Assembly (NCBI GenBank): GCA_013334485.1
Contig: JAAXXL010000024.1
Coordinates: 1-34,575 of the forward strand
From: Chlorobiaceae bacterium
GTDB lineage: Bacteria; Bacteroidota; Chlorobiia; Chlorobiales; Chlorobiaceae
Direction of reading: 5' to 3'
Length of the DNA: 34,575 nucleotides
Positions 1-8,909 of the stretch are shown one piece after another. The translations under genes and the position numbers were made by a program. Positions within the stretch are counted from its first letter, which is position 1. Each line of letters starts with the position of its first letter. The notes under the pieces were generated by a model. The model was given only the letters and a program-made list of their open reading frames with translations, made no database searches and was not told the DNA's origin.

Positions 1-768
1 AAGATGGTTGATTTATGGCTGAAGAGTTTCATCAAGAAGCATGATGTGGATTTTGTTGTCTGCAACGGAGAGAACGCTCATCACGGCAAGGGGATGAGTC
101 TTGAAGCGCTCAACCAGCTTGTTGCCGCCGGGGTCAATGTGGTGACGGGAGGGAACCATACCTGGAGCAATTTCAACTTTTTCGATACCCTTAAAACCCA
201 TCCCCAGGTACTGCGTCCGCTCAACTACCCGAAAGGTACCTACGGCAAGGGCTATGGCATATACAAGCTTCCCAACGGACTTGGTGACATTGCTGTGGTC
301 AATCTTCAGGGAAGAACCTTCATGTACTCCATCGATTGTCCTTTCAGAACTGCCGACTGGGTGATCAAGCAGATCAAGGAGCAGAACAAGGATTCAGTCA
401 GGTTTATTTTTGTCGATTTTCACGCCGAGGCTACTGCTGAGAAAATCGCTCTCGGCTGGTACCTTGACGGTCGGGTTTCAGCCGTGATCGGTACCCACAC
501 CCATGTGCAGACCGCTGATGAGCGAATTCTGCCGAAAGGGACAGGATACTGCTCCGATGCAGGCATGACCGGGCCTCACAACTCGGTTATCGGTATGCAG
601 ATCAAGTCGGCTACTGACAGAATGCTCTACCAGACGCCTCACAAGTACGAGTGCGCAGAGGATGATGTCCATTTTGCCGCTGTACTTCTCTCGCTTGACC
701 ACTCTACCGGCAAAACCCTCGGAATCGAGCGGATATTCTATCCCGAGTACGACCGCGGTGTGGTGTAG
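1..768 (+). CDS. YmdB-like metallophosphoesterase, 5' end cut by the window
   Basis: This is the C-terminal ~255 residues of a TIGR00282/YmdB-type calcineurin-like phosphoesterase. Characterised members hydrolyse 2',3'-cyclic nucleotides in the cytoplasm. Visible metal-site motifs are NGENAHHGKG, GGNHTW, DFHAEAT and GTHTHVQTAD, in the usual order. Family members are about 260-270 residues and begin with a MRILFIGD-type strand. That strand and its first metal-binding Asp are missing here, and base 1 is in frame with the ORF, so the true start lies upstream of the window. The ATG at base 4 is only an internal Met. It ends at TAG 766-768 just before a hairpin terminator. The family assignment is secure; the physiological substrate in this organism is not known. 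Confidence 0.9.
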   Translation, partial: KMVDLWLKSFIKKHDVDFVVCNGENAHHGKGMSLEALNQLVAAGVNVVTGGNHTWSNFNFFDTLKTHPQVLRPLNYPKGTYGKGYGIYKLPNGLGDIAVVNLQGRTFMYSIDCPFRTADWVIKQIKEQNKDSVRFIFVDFHAEATAEKIALGWYLDGRVSAVIGTHTHVQTADERILPKGTGYCSDAGMTGPHNSVIGMQIKSATDRMLYQTPHKYECAEDDVHFAAVLLSLDHSTGKTLGIERIFYPEYDRGVV

Positions 769-789
769 GAAAGATCGATTGTTATCAAC

Positions 790-817
790 AAAAAAGCCCT
801 CATGAGAGGACTTTTTT
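790..817 (+). terminator. Intrinsic terminator after the phosphodiesterase gene
   Basis: An A-run, then GCCCTC, a short loop ATGA, GAGGAC and a T-run form a stem with one mismatch, starting about 20 bases after the TAG at 768. It has the shape of a Rho-independent terminator for the plus-strand gene. Confidence 0.75.
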
Positions 818-853
818 GCTTTCGTGGGTGTGGATTTCGTATAGAGTCCGGTG

Positions 854-902
854 TGTCATCTCGAACGTAAGAGAGAGATCTCTCCTTTCAATCGAGATGA
901 CA
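854..902. repeat. Inverted repeat downstream of fbp; degenerate REP-like copy and possible terminator
   Basis: The 11-bp arms TGTCATCTCGA (854-864) and TCGAGATGACA (892-902) are perfect inverted repeats. The interior contains the 12-bp palindrome GAGAGATCTCTC (873-884). It lies between the convergent ends of the phosphodiesterase gene and fbp, so it may terminate fbp. The outer sequence resembles the ends of the TCATCCCGA...TTCGAAATGACA repeats elsewhere in the window. Confidence 0.6.
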
Positions 903-924
903 TAATGCGCAATCCATAATCGAT

Positions 925-1926
925 TTATCTCAATCCCTGCTCGAACTCCTCTGCTATAATCACATCCTCTTCGCTTCCGATATAGAGCGGAGTGCGCTGA
1001 TGAAGTGTGGTTGGCTGAATGTCAAGGATGCGGTTTCTGCCGTCCGTTGCCCGGCCACCTGCCTGCTCGCAGATAAAGGCAAGCGGATTGGCTTCATACA
1101 TAAGCCGGAGCTTTCCCTTGGTGTGCTTTGTTGTTGGAGGATAGACGAAAACACCTCCGGTCAGCAGGTTGCGGTGGAAGTCGGCGACAAGTGAGCCGAT
1201 GTAGCGGGTGCTGTACGGCCGTCCGGTTGCAGGATCCTCCTCCTTGATATAGTCGAGATATTTTTTTGTCCCCTCGTTGAACTGAGAGTAGGAGCCTTCA
1301 TTGATCGAGTAGTATTTGCCCCGTTTCGGGGTGACAATGTTATCGTGGGAGAGCAGAAACTCGCCGATGGTCGGGTCGTAGGTAAAACCGTGGACTCCAT
1401 GACCGGTGGTGTAGACCATGACCACTGAAGAGCCATAGATGACGTACCCGGCGGCAACCTGTTCGTAACCGTGTTGCAGGCAGTCGTTGATGTTTGCCTT
1501 GCAGGGGTCGTCACCTTTCAGCCGATAGATGGAGAAGATGGTTCCGACACTGACATTGACATCAATATTCGAGGAGCCGTCGAGCGGATCGAACAGGAGG
1601 ACATAGCTTCCTGTCTCGTTTTTCGGCGGTATAATGATCCCTTCGTTCTCCTCTGAGCCCATGACGGCAAACCGTCCATGCTGGCCGATGGCGGAGATGA
1701 TTTTTTCATTGGCGAACAAGTCAAGTTTTTTGACCTCTTCCCCCTGGACATTGGTGCTTCCTGCTAAACCGAGAATATCAACCAGTCCTGCACGGACAAC
1801 CTCTCTTCTTACCAGTTTTGCCGCAAAGGCGACATCAGTGAGCAGGTCGGTAAGCTCGCCGTGTGCTTCGGGGAAATACTTCTGTTGTTCGAGGATATGT
1901 CGTTCAATGGTAATCAAATTGCTCAT
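925..1926 (-). CDS. fbp: Fructose-1,6-bisphosphatase, class I
   Basis: This enzyme hydrolyses fructose 1,6-bisphosphate to fructose 6-phosphate in gluconeogenesis in the cytoplasm. The 333 residues match the usual class I length (E. coli 332). Clear landmarks are the metal-binding motif [18 protein letters not shown], the upstream GSEENEG, the [17 protein letters not shown] segment and the substrate-binding [20 protein letters not shown] region. The ATG at 1926 has an AGGA about 13 bases upstream and the N-terminus ([11 protein letters not shown]) aligns with the family, so the start is credible. It is divergent from recJ with about 180 bp between them. In an autotroph using the reductive TCA cycle it would serve sugar synthesis from fixed carbon; that role is inference. 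Confidence 0.96.
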   Translation of the reverse strand: MSNLITIERHILEQQKYFPEAHGELTDLLTDVAFAAKLVRREVVRAGLVDILGLAGSTNVQGEEVKKLDLFANEKIISAIGQHGRFAVMGSEENEGIIIPPKNETGSYVLLFDPLDGSSNIDVNVSVGTIFSIYRLKGDDPCKANINDCLQHGYEQVAAGYVIYGSSVVMVYTTGHGVHGFTYDPTIGEFLLSHDNIVTPKRGKYYSINEGSYSQFNEGTKKYLDYIKEEDPATGRPYSTRYIGSLVADFHRNLLTGGVFVYPPTTKHTKGKLRLMYEANPLAFICEQAGGRATDGRNRILDIQPTTLHQRTPLYIGSEEDVIIAEEFEQGLR

Positions 1927-2108
1927 GCGCTTTGTTCCTGATGGTTAGTTGGAAAGGAATAAATCAGAGATGTGAAAGTTAAATGTAGAAATATTCATCT
2001 CCTCTTTCAAATAGGTCAGGGGTGACTTTACTGCTGTTTTTGTAAAGAAATGGCGAAGTGTTATATACCTTGACTCATTTTTACAGCAAGCACTCTCTTC
2101 TCTCACTC

Positions 2109-3827
2109 ATGAAACGATACCGCTGGAATTTACTCTCTCCTGATGAGCAGGTTGTTTCTGCTCTTTCAGAGTCTATCAATGTCAGCCAGCCTGTTGCAAG
2201 AGCATTGTGCAATCGCGGTGTTACGACGTTTGACGGGGCAAAGGATTATTTCCGTTCCTCTATTGAACATCTCCCATCACCTTTTCTCATGCAGCAGATG
2301 CAGTGTGCGGTTGACCGCATTATGGAGGCAATCAGAGTGCAGGAGAGGATCATGATCTATGGCGATTATGATGTTGACGGAACAACCGGTACGGCGATGC
2401 TTTTTCTCTTTCTGAAAGAGCAGGGCGCACAAGTTTCATGGTACATCAACGACCGGTTTACCGAAGGGTATGGTTTATCCTCCGAAGGTATTGACTCTGC
2501 TGTCGGGCAGAAGGTGAGGCTCATTATTACTGTTGATTGCGGTATACGGGCGAATGCGGAGATAGGGAGGTGCAGGGAGCTTGGTATTGATGTGATTGTT
2601 TGTGATCATCATGAGCCGGATGATCTCCCTCCGGCTTATGCTATCCTCAATCCGAAGGTTCCGGGATCAACCTATCCATTCCGCGAACTATGCGGGTGTG
2701 GTGTTGCCTTCAAGCTGATTCAGGCAATCGTCCTCAATTCAGGAGACGAGAGCGAATGCTGGCTAAAATATCTTGATTTTGTTGCGATTGCTACTGCGGC
2801 TGACATGGTCTCTCTCGAAGAGGAAAATCGGACCCTGGTTCGTGAGGGGTTGAAAAGAATGCGGAAACTGCCGAGAGGTAATTTCAAGGCAATGTTTTCA
2901 CTCATGAAGGTTGACCAGTCAGAGATTGGCATGTTTCATATTGCTTTTGGTATTGCACCGCGTATCAATGCTGCCGGTAGAATGCACTCGGCAGAACTTG
3001 CCATGGAGTGGCTGCTTTCTGAATCTGAGGCCGTTGCTATCTCTCATGCCAGGGCACTTGAAGAGGTGAATGTGCGTCGAAGGGAGGTTGATGGCGACAT
3101 CATGACAAAGGCGGAAAAAATGGTTGCAAGCCATTTCGCCTCATATTGCTCTTCGATTGTGCTCTATGATGAGTCATGGCATCTTGGGGTTCTTGGTATT
3201 GTGGCATCCAAAATGCTCGAAAAACATTATCTCCCGACCGTGATTCTTGGCAGCATGAACGGATTTATCAAAGGATCGGTCAGGAGTGTCGAAGGGTTCA
3301 ATGTCTATGAGGCTTTACAGGAGTGCAGTGACTGGCTCGAACAGTTTGGAGGCCATAATCAGGCCGCCGGCGTTACACTCCGTCCGGAAAATCTTGCGGG
3401 ATTCCGTAAAAAGTTCAATGAGGTGTGTGCGGCAGGCCTCTCCCTGGGTGAGCGGCAGAAAGTGCTTGCCGTAGATGCAGAGCTTCCGCTTGAGGAGATA
3501 ACATCGAACTTTCTCAATGTACTCGCTCAGTTTGCGCCCTTTGGATATGGTAACCGAGAGCCACTTTTTGTTTCACGGGAGCTCCAGCTTTTTGGCTCTC
3601 CCAGGCTTCTTCGCCAGCGGCATGTGAAATTTTCGGTCAGAGATAGCGGTGGTCGGGTTTTTGACGTTATCGGCTTTGATCGCCCTGATATTTACGACGA
3701 ACTATCCTCACTATCCCGTCCGGTATTTGTAATGATCTACTCCGTTGAAAAAAGGATGTGGAATAATCGGGAGCAGATGCAGATCAAGTTGCACGACCTT
3801 GAACTTCGGAACAAACCGAAGAGCTGA
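2109..3827 (+). CDS. recJ: Single-stranded-DNA-specific 5'-3' exonuclease RecJ
   Basis: RecJ degrades single-stranded DNA 5' to 3' in RecF-pathway recombination and mismatch repair. DHH-family motifs are clear: YGDYDVDGTTGTAM (motif I), VDCGI, DHHEPDD (motif III) and the DHHA1-side NAAGRMHSAE. The C-terminal part (FAPFGYGNREPLF and beyond) is the usual OB-type domain. From ATG 2109 the protein is 572 residues, typical for RecJ. The frame is open to a GTG at 2058, which would add 17 residues without family similarity that I can recognise, and neither start has a strong Shine-Dalgarno. MKRYRWNLL is the more RecJ-like N-terminus, so I chose 2109. The stop is followed at once by a truncated MITE-like repeat. 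Confidence 0.94.
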   Translation: MKRYRWNLLSPDEQVVSALSESINVSQPVARALCNRGVTTFDGAKDYFRSSIEHLPSPFLMQQMQCAVDRIMEAIRVQERIMIYGDYDVDGTTGTAMLFLFLKEQGAQVSWYINDRFTEGYGLSSEGIDSAVGQKVRLIITVDCGIRANAEIGRCRELGIDVIVCDHHEPDDLPPAYAILNPKVPGSTYPFRELCGCGVAFKLIQAIVLNSGDESECWLKYLDFVAIATAADMVSLEEENRTLVREGLKRMRKLPRGNFKAMFSLMKVDQSEIGMFHIAFGIAPRINAAGRMHSAELAMEWLLSESEAVAISHARALEEVNVRRREVDGDIMTKAEKMVASHFASYCSSIVLYDESWHLGVLGIVASKMLEKHYLPTVILGSMNGFIKGSVRSVEGFNVYEALQECSDWLEQFGGHNQAAGVTLRPENLAGFRKKFNEVCAAGLSLGERQKVLAVDAELPLEEITSNFLNVLAQFAPFGYGNREPLFVSRELQLFGSPRLLRQRHVKFSVRDSGGRVFDVIGFDRPDIYDELSSLSRPVFVMIYSVEKRMWNNREQMQIKLHDLELRNKPKS

Positions 3828-3828
3828 A

Positions 3829-3882
3829 GGGCTCCTCTATTTATTTGTTCCAAAACCTGATTACTGCGTTGGGCGGTGCTCT
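3829..3882. repeat. Truncated copy of the MITE-like element (family 1)
   Basis: The stretch from GGGCTCCTCTATTTATTTGT to TTGGGCGGTGCTC matches the left third of the element at 19469-19610. The right part and right terminal repeat are absent. It sits between the recJ stop and the end of the convergent flippase-like gene. Confidence 0.7.
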
Positions 3883-3902
3883 GCTGTTTCTGTTTTAGCC
3901 GA

Positions 3903-4796
3903 TCACGTTTCCAGTTGATCAGGCACACTTTTTTCATGCCTGATTTTGCCGAGGATTCCGCCAAGTGATGAGATCGCAGAGATAGCAAAGAAAATGAGCG
4001 ACAGGGCTATGCCGGTTCCTGTTGCAAGGTGTATGGCATTGAGCATATAGTAGAAGGTGATTTCGCGTGCTCCGGCCCCTCCAATGGTGATCGGCAGGAT
4101 TGTGGCTACAGCCGAAATCAGAAAGATTGCCAGGTAGTCGATGATATTTGCGTTCTGCGAGAGAGCCTTGAGAATGAAATATGCCGATACAACCTGGGTA
4201 ACCTGAACAAGCATTGACTCTATTGCCGTGATCGTGAATATTCCGAGAAACTGTTTGTAGAAGAGCTTGTTCAGCAAAATCGACAGGGGATAGATACCCG
4301 CGAGCAGCACCCATGTCCAGGGAATCAGATCGGGAAACAGTGTGGCATAACTGCTTGGTAGCAGGAGAATGATTGAAAGAAAAACAAGTGCGACCATCCC
4401 GCAGATTCTGTCCCACAGGACGGCGTGAAAGATGTTGATTGTTTTCAGCCCGTGGTTTTTCTTCAAAACAAAGATTTTGTAGCCATCCCCGCCGATACCT
4501 CCCGGAAGAAACAGATTGTAGAACATGCCCAGATAGTAGAGCTTGAGGTTGTAGATGAAGGAGAGTTCAAGACCTATCGCCCTGAAAAAGCGGTTCAGGC
4601 GTATGGCATTGAAAACCTTGGAGATGTTGAAAAAAAGAAGGGAGAGCAGAAGGTACCACGGGTTTGCACTGCTGATAATATCGGCCAGTTGTTTGATATC
4701 GGTCTTTTTCAGCACCAGATAGAGGGCCAGAGAGGTGAAAAGAAGCTGAATCAGGGGTTTGAGCAGCTTTTTCAGACGGGTGTTACTGTTTGCCAA
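3903..4796 (-). CDS. Flippase-like / lysylphosphatidylglycerol synthase TM-region family membrane protein
   Basis: A 297-residue polytopic inner-membrane protein of the UPF0104/LPG_synthase_TM (flippase-like) family. Family marks visible are the N-terminal LKKTDIKQLADIISSANPWYL stretch, NAIRLNRFFRAIGLELSF, the GGIGGDGYKIFVLKK loop and the late TIGGAGARE motif, with about seven hydrophobic segments. There is no catalytic lysyltransferase domain, so lysine transfer to lipid is unlikely. The start overlaps the 3' end of the upstream glycosyltransferase gene by 14 bases, indicating translational coupling. In glycosylation operons such proteins are proposed to help move polyprenyl-linked sugars or lipids across the membrane. 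The family call is firm; the function here is inferred only from its neighbours. Confidence 0.85.
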   Translation of the reverse strand: MANSNTRLKKLLKPLIQLLFTSLALYLVLKKTDIKQLADIISSANPWYLLLSLLFFNISKVFNAIRLNRFFRAIGLELSFIYNLKLYYLGMFYNLFLPGGIGGDGYKIFVLKKNHGLKTINIFHAVLWDRICGMVALVFLSIILLLPSSYATLFPDLIPWTWVLLAGIYPLSILLNKLFYKQFLGIFTITAIESMLVQVTQVVSAYFILKALSQNANIIDYLAIFLISAVATILPITIGGAGAREITFYYMLNAIHLATGTGIALSLIFFAISAISSLGGILGKIRHEKSVPDQLET

Positions 4797-5715
4797 TGAT
4801 CTTTCTGATGATATAGGGTTTCTTGTTCTGTGACTCGTAATAGGTACGCATGATGAATTCAGCTATAAACCCGGTCGTAATAAGCTGTATGCCGATAAAG
4901 GTCATGATGATGCCCAAAGATAGCAGTGGTCGTCCGCCGATCTCCTCGCCCATAATTTTCACAACGAGCAGGTAGAGGTTCAGTGCCAGACCGATAAACA
5001 GCGAAGAAAATCCAAGCGAACCGAAAAGGTGCATCGGCTTCTGGCTGTATTTCTGAAAGAATACCATGAAGAGCAGATCACTCATCACCTTGAAGGTTCT
5101 GCCTATTCCGTATTTTGACTTGCCGAACTTTCTTGCATGGTGCCGGACATCGACTTCTGCCATATTAGCCCCGTAAAGCTGAACAAGAACCGGAATAAAC
5201 CGGTGAAGCTCACCGTACAGGCCGAGATTTTTAGCGACATCCTTTTTGAAAACCTTCAGGGTGCATCCATAGTCACGGATGTGAACATTGGTGAGTGTCC
5301 GGATAAGGGCATTTGCGATCGTGCTGGGGATTTTTCGCAACACCATGCCGTCCTGTCGTCCGGCCCTTCTGCCTGCCACAACATCCAGATCGTTGTCATA
5401 AAGGTAGCGCATCATCATCGGAATATCTGCAGGATCGTTCTGCAGGTCACCGTCCATGGTTGCAATCAGCTCCCCCTTTGCGTGATCAATTCCTGCGGCC
5501 ATGGCGGTTGTCTGCCCGTAATTTTTGTTCAGGACAACCAGTTGCAGGTTAGCGGGGGCATTTCTCTGGATTTCAGCTACCGTGCCGTCGCTGGAGCCAT
5601 CATCAACCAGAACGACTTCGTGATCGATGTCGCCGAGAGATGAAGCGAGGGCAGCAAACAGCGGTTTGATGTTCTCAACCTCATTCATGACAGGGATGAC
5701 AACAGAGAGCTTCAT
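4783..5715 (-). CDS. Family 2 glycosyltransferase, ArnC/DPM1-like, membrane-anchored
   Basis: A GT2 transferase that probably loads a sugar onto a polyprenyl phosphate on the cytoplasmic face. The N-terminal GT-A domain shows LSVVIPVMNEVENI, VLVDDGSSDGT, LNKNYGQTTAMAAGIDHA and the DXD-like MDGDLQNDP, followed by VAGRRAGRQD. Two C-terminal membrane helices and an N-rich basic tail are typical of the ArnC/GtrB/DPM group. The frame is open to 5796, but the family start MKLSVVIPV is at ATG 5715, giving 310 residues and placing the start 10 bp after the stop of the upstream ArnT-like gene. Donor sugar cannot be read from the sequence. It would supply the lipid-linked sugar used by that upstream transferase. 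Confidence 0.9.
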   Translation of the reverse strand: MKLSVVIPVMNEVENIKPLFAALASSLGDIDHEVVLVDDGSSDGTVAEIQRNAPANLQLVVLNKNYGQTTAMAAGIDHAKGELIATMDGDLQNDPADIPMMMRYLYDNDLDVVAGRRAGRQDGMVLRKIPSTIANALIRTLTNVHIRDYGCTLKVFKKDVAKNLGLYGELHRFIPVLVQLYGANMAEVDVRHHARKFGKSKYGIGRTFKVMSDLLFMVFFQKYSQKPMHLFGSLGFSSLFIGLALNLYLLVVKIMGEEIGGRPLLSLGIIMTFIGIQLITTGFIAEFIMRTYYESQNKKPYIIRKIIGKQ

Positions 5716-5725
5716 GATATTTGCT

Positions 5726-7273
5726 TTATTGCTTTGTTTTGACCAGCACAATACCGCGTTTGCTATAGAGCATGGCCGGGCTGTCAAGAGTTCCAAGTTG
5801 CTTGACCGTTGTCAGAACAACCTCTCCCGGCAGCGGGTCGCGCCTTTCAGCAAAAGATTCCGAATATACGAAAAATGAGGGGTAATAGACTTTCCACATC
5901 ACGATTTTATACCCCTCTCTTTTGGCAAGAAGTGCAGCCTCCTTTACCGGTTCCTGGAGGAGTTTACCGGCAATCGGCATAAGATGGATATTGATGATCA
6001 GTGCAAAAATCACTCCCACAGCAACAAGTTTGTTTTCGGCAGAAAACCGGGGCAAGAACTGTATAGCCACTATTCCGATAAGGGCGGCAGAGATTACTAT
6101 GATGTGCGACAGACCGGTAAGTTCAATACCCGAAGCAATCACAGCAAGCAGGTAGGTGTCGGTGGTGTAGCTCATGGCTGTGCGGGCAATAACCGGAAGG
6201 AGTGCAAGCAGCGCAAGGAGTATCATCGGCCAGAGTACAAGCATGCGTGGATGGCGGCTCATCGGCAAGGCCCTTGCCATGAGCATAAAGAGAGGTGTGT
6301 AGCCGTAGATGACGTAGTGAGGCAGTTTTGTGCCAGAGAGGGAGAAAAAGATAAAGACAAAACCGAACCAGATCAGAAGAAAGCGGTTCTCACGGTTGGC
6401 AAAGAGTTTTTTCAGGTTGAAAAGTACCGTAAAGAGGAGCCCTGTGAAGGGCATTAACCCGACGATGAGTACCGGAAAATAGTAGAAGAGGGAGCCGGAA
6501 TGGCCCTCAAACGAGGTGTTGAAACGGCTGATATTGTGTTTGAAGAAAAATCCTTCAATAAAGGCCATGCCCTGTTCACGGTATTCAAGAACATACCAGG
6601 GAAGCGCAACTGCGAGAAAGATGATGATTCCCACAGGAGAGAGGCATGCACGCAACCATTTTTTCAGCTCTCCCTCAACAAGAGAGACAATGAAAAATAC
6701 GGCAACCGGAATGATGATGGCTATCGGCCCTTTGGTGAGCATGCCGAGCCCTGCCATGGCAAAGGCAAGATAAAGTGCCCGCTTTGAGCCGGTTTCAAAG
6801 TGACGGTAGAGGGCAAACATGGTGATGGCAAGCAGGCAGTTCAGCAGTGCATCAGCAATGGCTGCCTTGGCGATAACGTTGATTTGCAGGGAGAGTATCA
6901 TCAATGCTGCGGCAAGAAAGGCCTGCCGGTTGCCGGAGAGTTTGCGCATGACAACAAAAATTGATGCAGCCCAGGCAGTTCCTGCCAGAGCGGAGGGGAG
7001 GCGGAATGCAAACTCGTTCAGTCCGAACATTTTGACCGATATCAGTTGGAGCCAGTAGATCAGGATTGGTTTATCAAAACGGGGAGCACCATTCAGCCAT
7101 GTGGTCAGATAATTTTTGCTGACCATCATCTCGCGTGTTGCTTCGCTGAAAGCCCCTTCGTCAACGTCAAAGAGCGGAGCAGATCCGAGACCTGCAAAGA
7201 AACTGACAGCAACAAGGAGTCCGAGTGCGGCCAGAAAACGGGTTGTTTCAGATTTGGGGATATTCAACTGCAT
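5726..7273 (-). CDS. ArnT-like / GT39-GT83 family polyprenyl-phosphate-sugar transferase
   Basis: A 515-residue integral membrane glycosyltransferase of the dolichyl-phosphate-mannose-protein mannosyltransferase superfamily, closest in layout to ArnT. The first periplasmic loop carries the expected acidic pair in FDVDEGAFSEATREMM and is followed by RFDKPILIYWLQ. Around ten to twelve hydrophobic segments follow, then a short C-terminal soluble domain. These enzymes transfer a sugar from a polyprenyl phosphate to lipid A, another lipid or protein on the periplasmic side. The start overlaps the upstream PAP2 gene by 26 bases and the GT2 gene begins 10 bp downstream, so the three are almost certainly one transcript. 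The acceptor is unknown. Confidence 0.88.
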   Translation of the reverse strand: MQLNIPKSETTRFLAALGLLVAVSFFAGLGSAPLFDVDEGAFSEATREMMVSKNYLTTWLNGAPRFDKPILIYWLQLISVKMFGLNEFAFRLPSALAGTAWAASIFVVMRKLSGNRQAFLAAALMILSLQINVIAKAAIADALLNCLLAITMFALYRHFETGSKRALYLAFAMAGLGMLTKGPIAIIIPVAVFFIVSLVEGELKKWLRACLSPVGIIIFLAVALPWYVLEYREQGMAFIEGFFFKHNISRFNTSFEGHSGSLFYYFPVLIVGLMPFTGLLFTVLFNLKKLFANRENRFLLIWFGFVFIFFSLSGTKLPHYVIYGYTPLFMLMARALPMSRHPRMLVLWPMILLALLALLPVIARTAMSYTTDTYLLAVIASGIELTGLSHIIVISAALIGIVAIQFLPRFSAENKLVAVGVIFALIINIHLMPIAGKLLQEPVKEAALLAKREGYKIVMWKVYYPSFFVYSESFAERRDPLPGEVVLTTVKQLGTLDSPAMLYSKRGIVLVKTKQ

Positions 7274-7871
7274 TGAGTCGCGCTTTGAAATATTGGTTAT
7301 AGATCAGAACTGTTGAGGCGATGCCGAGGAACGAGCCGGCAATGACGTCGCTGATGTAGTGTTTGGTGAGCAGTATACGGCTGAATGCGATCAGGATTGC
7401 AGCACAAAAAAATGCAATTTTCCAGCGGGGATAATATGTTGCAAGCACAATTGCTGCACTGAATGCGGTAGCCGAATGCCCGGAAGGAAAAGAGGTCCAC
7501 TCGGCTTCTGTATGGAAAAAGTCAAACAGATAGAGTTGGTCACTGAACCAGAGTTTTGGGCGCGCCCGTCCGGTTAAAAATTTGATGATGTCAGCCGCTA
7601 TTCCCGACACGGCAACCGAGGTGAAGAGATAGAGGCCTCTCAACGCTATGAGCGGTTTATTGTTACGTAAAACGATAAAGAGCAGAATGCCGGGAATCAG
7701 GTACCATTGTGATTCACCAAAGAGCGTTATGAAACTGAAAATTCTGTAGGCCAGACCTCCTTTCTGTTCATTAAACCACAAGGCAGTCTGAATATCGGCA
7801 ACCGTATAGCTTATTATGCAGAGCAGGAGTACCAGGCAGAAGGAGAGACTCCATCGAAGATAATTGTTCAT
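7248..7871 (-). CDS. PAP2-family membrane phosphatase
   Basis: A 207-residue membrane phosphatase of the type 2 phosphatidic-acid phosphatase (PAP2) superfamily. All three catalytic motifs are present in order: KFLTGRARP, PSGHSATAF and SRILLTKHYISDV (the SRx5Hx3D form). About five to six hydrophobic helices surround them. Relatives dephosphorylate undecaprenyl pyrophosphate, phosphatidate or lipid A phosphates on the outer face of the inner membrane. As first gene of the operon with ArnC- and ArnT-like transferases and a flippase-like protein, it could recycle the polyprenyl carrier or expose a lipid site for modification; this is inference. It is divergent from purU with 114 bp between the starts, where both promoters must lie. 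Confidence 0.88.
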   Translation of the reverse strand: MNNYLRWSLSFCLVLLLCIISYTVADIQTALWFNEQKGGLAYRIFSFITLFGESQWYLIPGILLFIVLRNNKPLIALRGLYLFTSVAVSGIAADIIKFLTGRARPKLWFSDQLYLFDFFHTEAEWTSFPSGHSATAFSAAIVLATYYPRWKIAFFCAAILIAFSRILLTKHYISDVIAGSFLGIASTVLIYNQYFKARLNAVEYPQI

Positions 7872-7985
7872 GAATGTTGTTACATTTTCTTGCCGGGTTT
7901 GACGCTTGCAGTTGAAAATACATTAAATTTCTTCGCTGTACACATGCCTCAGCGGCGCAAGAGAATCCAATCAACAAAATAATTT

Positions 7986-8855
7986 ATGATTTCTGACACT
8001 ATTCCTGAGAATGTTGTTTTGCTGCTTTCCTGCGCTGATCGTGCGGGTCTGGTTTCGCGTATATCCCGATTTATCTATGAGCGTGACGGAAATATCCTTG
8101 ATCTTGACGAGCATGTTGATCCTGTCGAAAAAACTTTTTTTATCAGGGTTTCATGGCGATATGAAAGCGCTTCATTTTCGCTTTCTGAACTTGAAGCGGC
8201 ATTCAGGCCTCTCGGAACAGAGTTTGACGCTTCATGGCAGATCCGGTTGAGCGGTCGAAAAACCCGCACAGCAATTTTTGTTTCCCGCTATGACCACTGC
8301 CTGCAGGAGCTTCTCTGGAGGCATAGTATCGGAGAGTTTCCGGTCGATATTGCGTTGATCATTTCAAACCATCCTGATCTTGCTCCGCTTGCTGCTCACC
8401 ATGGTATCCCTTTCCATGTATTCCCTGTCAGCCGCGATAACAAGGATGAGATGGAGCAGCATGAACTCGATCTGCTTGAGAACAACGCCATTGACATCAT
8501 CGTGCTTGCCCGTTATATGCAGGTACTCTCTTCGCGTTTTGTTGACCGTTATCCTGCCAGGATTATCAATATTCACCACTCATTTCTGCCTGCGTTTGTC
8601 GGGAGCAGTCCATACCGGCAGGCATATGAACGGGGAGTCAAGATTATCGGAGCCACAAGCCACTATGTTACTGAAGAACTCGATCAGGGGCCGATTATCG
8701 AGCAGGATATTATGCGGGTGAGTCACAAGGATACGCTTGATGATCTTGTCAGAAAAGGACGCGACCTTGAGCGGCTTGTGCTTGCTAAGGCTCTGCGTCT
8801 GCACTCCGAACACCGGATACTGGTGAACGGCAGGAAAACGGTGGTGTTTGAGTGA
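7986..8855 (+). CDS. purU: Formyltetrahydrofolate deformylase
   Basis: PurU hydrolyses 10-formyltetrahydrofolate to formate and tetrahydrofolate, supplying formate and balancing one-carbon pools in the cytoplasm. The first ~85 residues form an ACT-type regulatory domain (VLLLSCADRAGLVSRISRFIYERDGNI...). The remainder is the formyltransferase-fold catalytic domain with INIHHSFLPAF and DQGPIIEQD, which hold the conserved His and Asp of the family. The length of 289 residues is standard. It is followed after 54 bp by the CDF transporter gene on the same strand, possibly in one transcript although the two functions are unrelated. Confidence 0.95.
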   Translation: MISDTIPENVVLLLSCADRAGLVSRISRFIYERDGNILDLDEHVDPVEKTFFIRVSWRYESASFSLSELEAAFRPLGTEFDASWQIRLSGRKTRTAIFVSRYDHCLQELLWRHSIGEFPVDIALIISNHPDLAPLAAHHGIPFHVFPVSRDNKDEMEQHELDLLENNAIDIIVLARYMQVLSSRFVDRYPARIINIHHSFLPAFVGSSPYRQAYERGVKIIGATSHYVTEELDQGPIIEQDIMRVSHKDTLDDLVRKGRDLERLVLAKALRLHSEHRILVNGRKTVVFE

Positions 8856-8909
8856 ATGTTTTCAGTATAGTTGAACAGGAAATTCTAAAGAGCTTCAAAC
8901 TTTGCTTTT

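Noticed and set aside
3737-3988. 83-residue minus-strand ORF over the recJ end and repeat
   Set aside because: It spans two gene ends and a repeat and has no family resemblance; it is a shadow frame.
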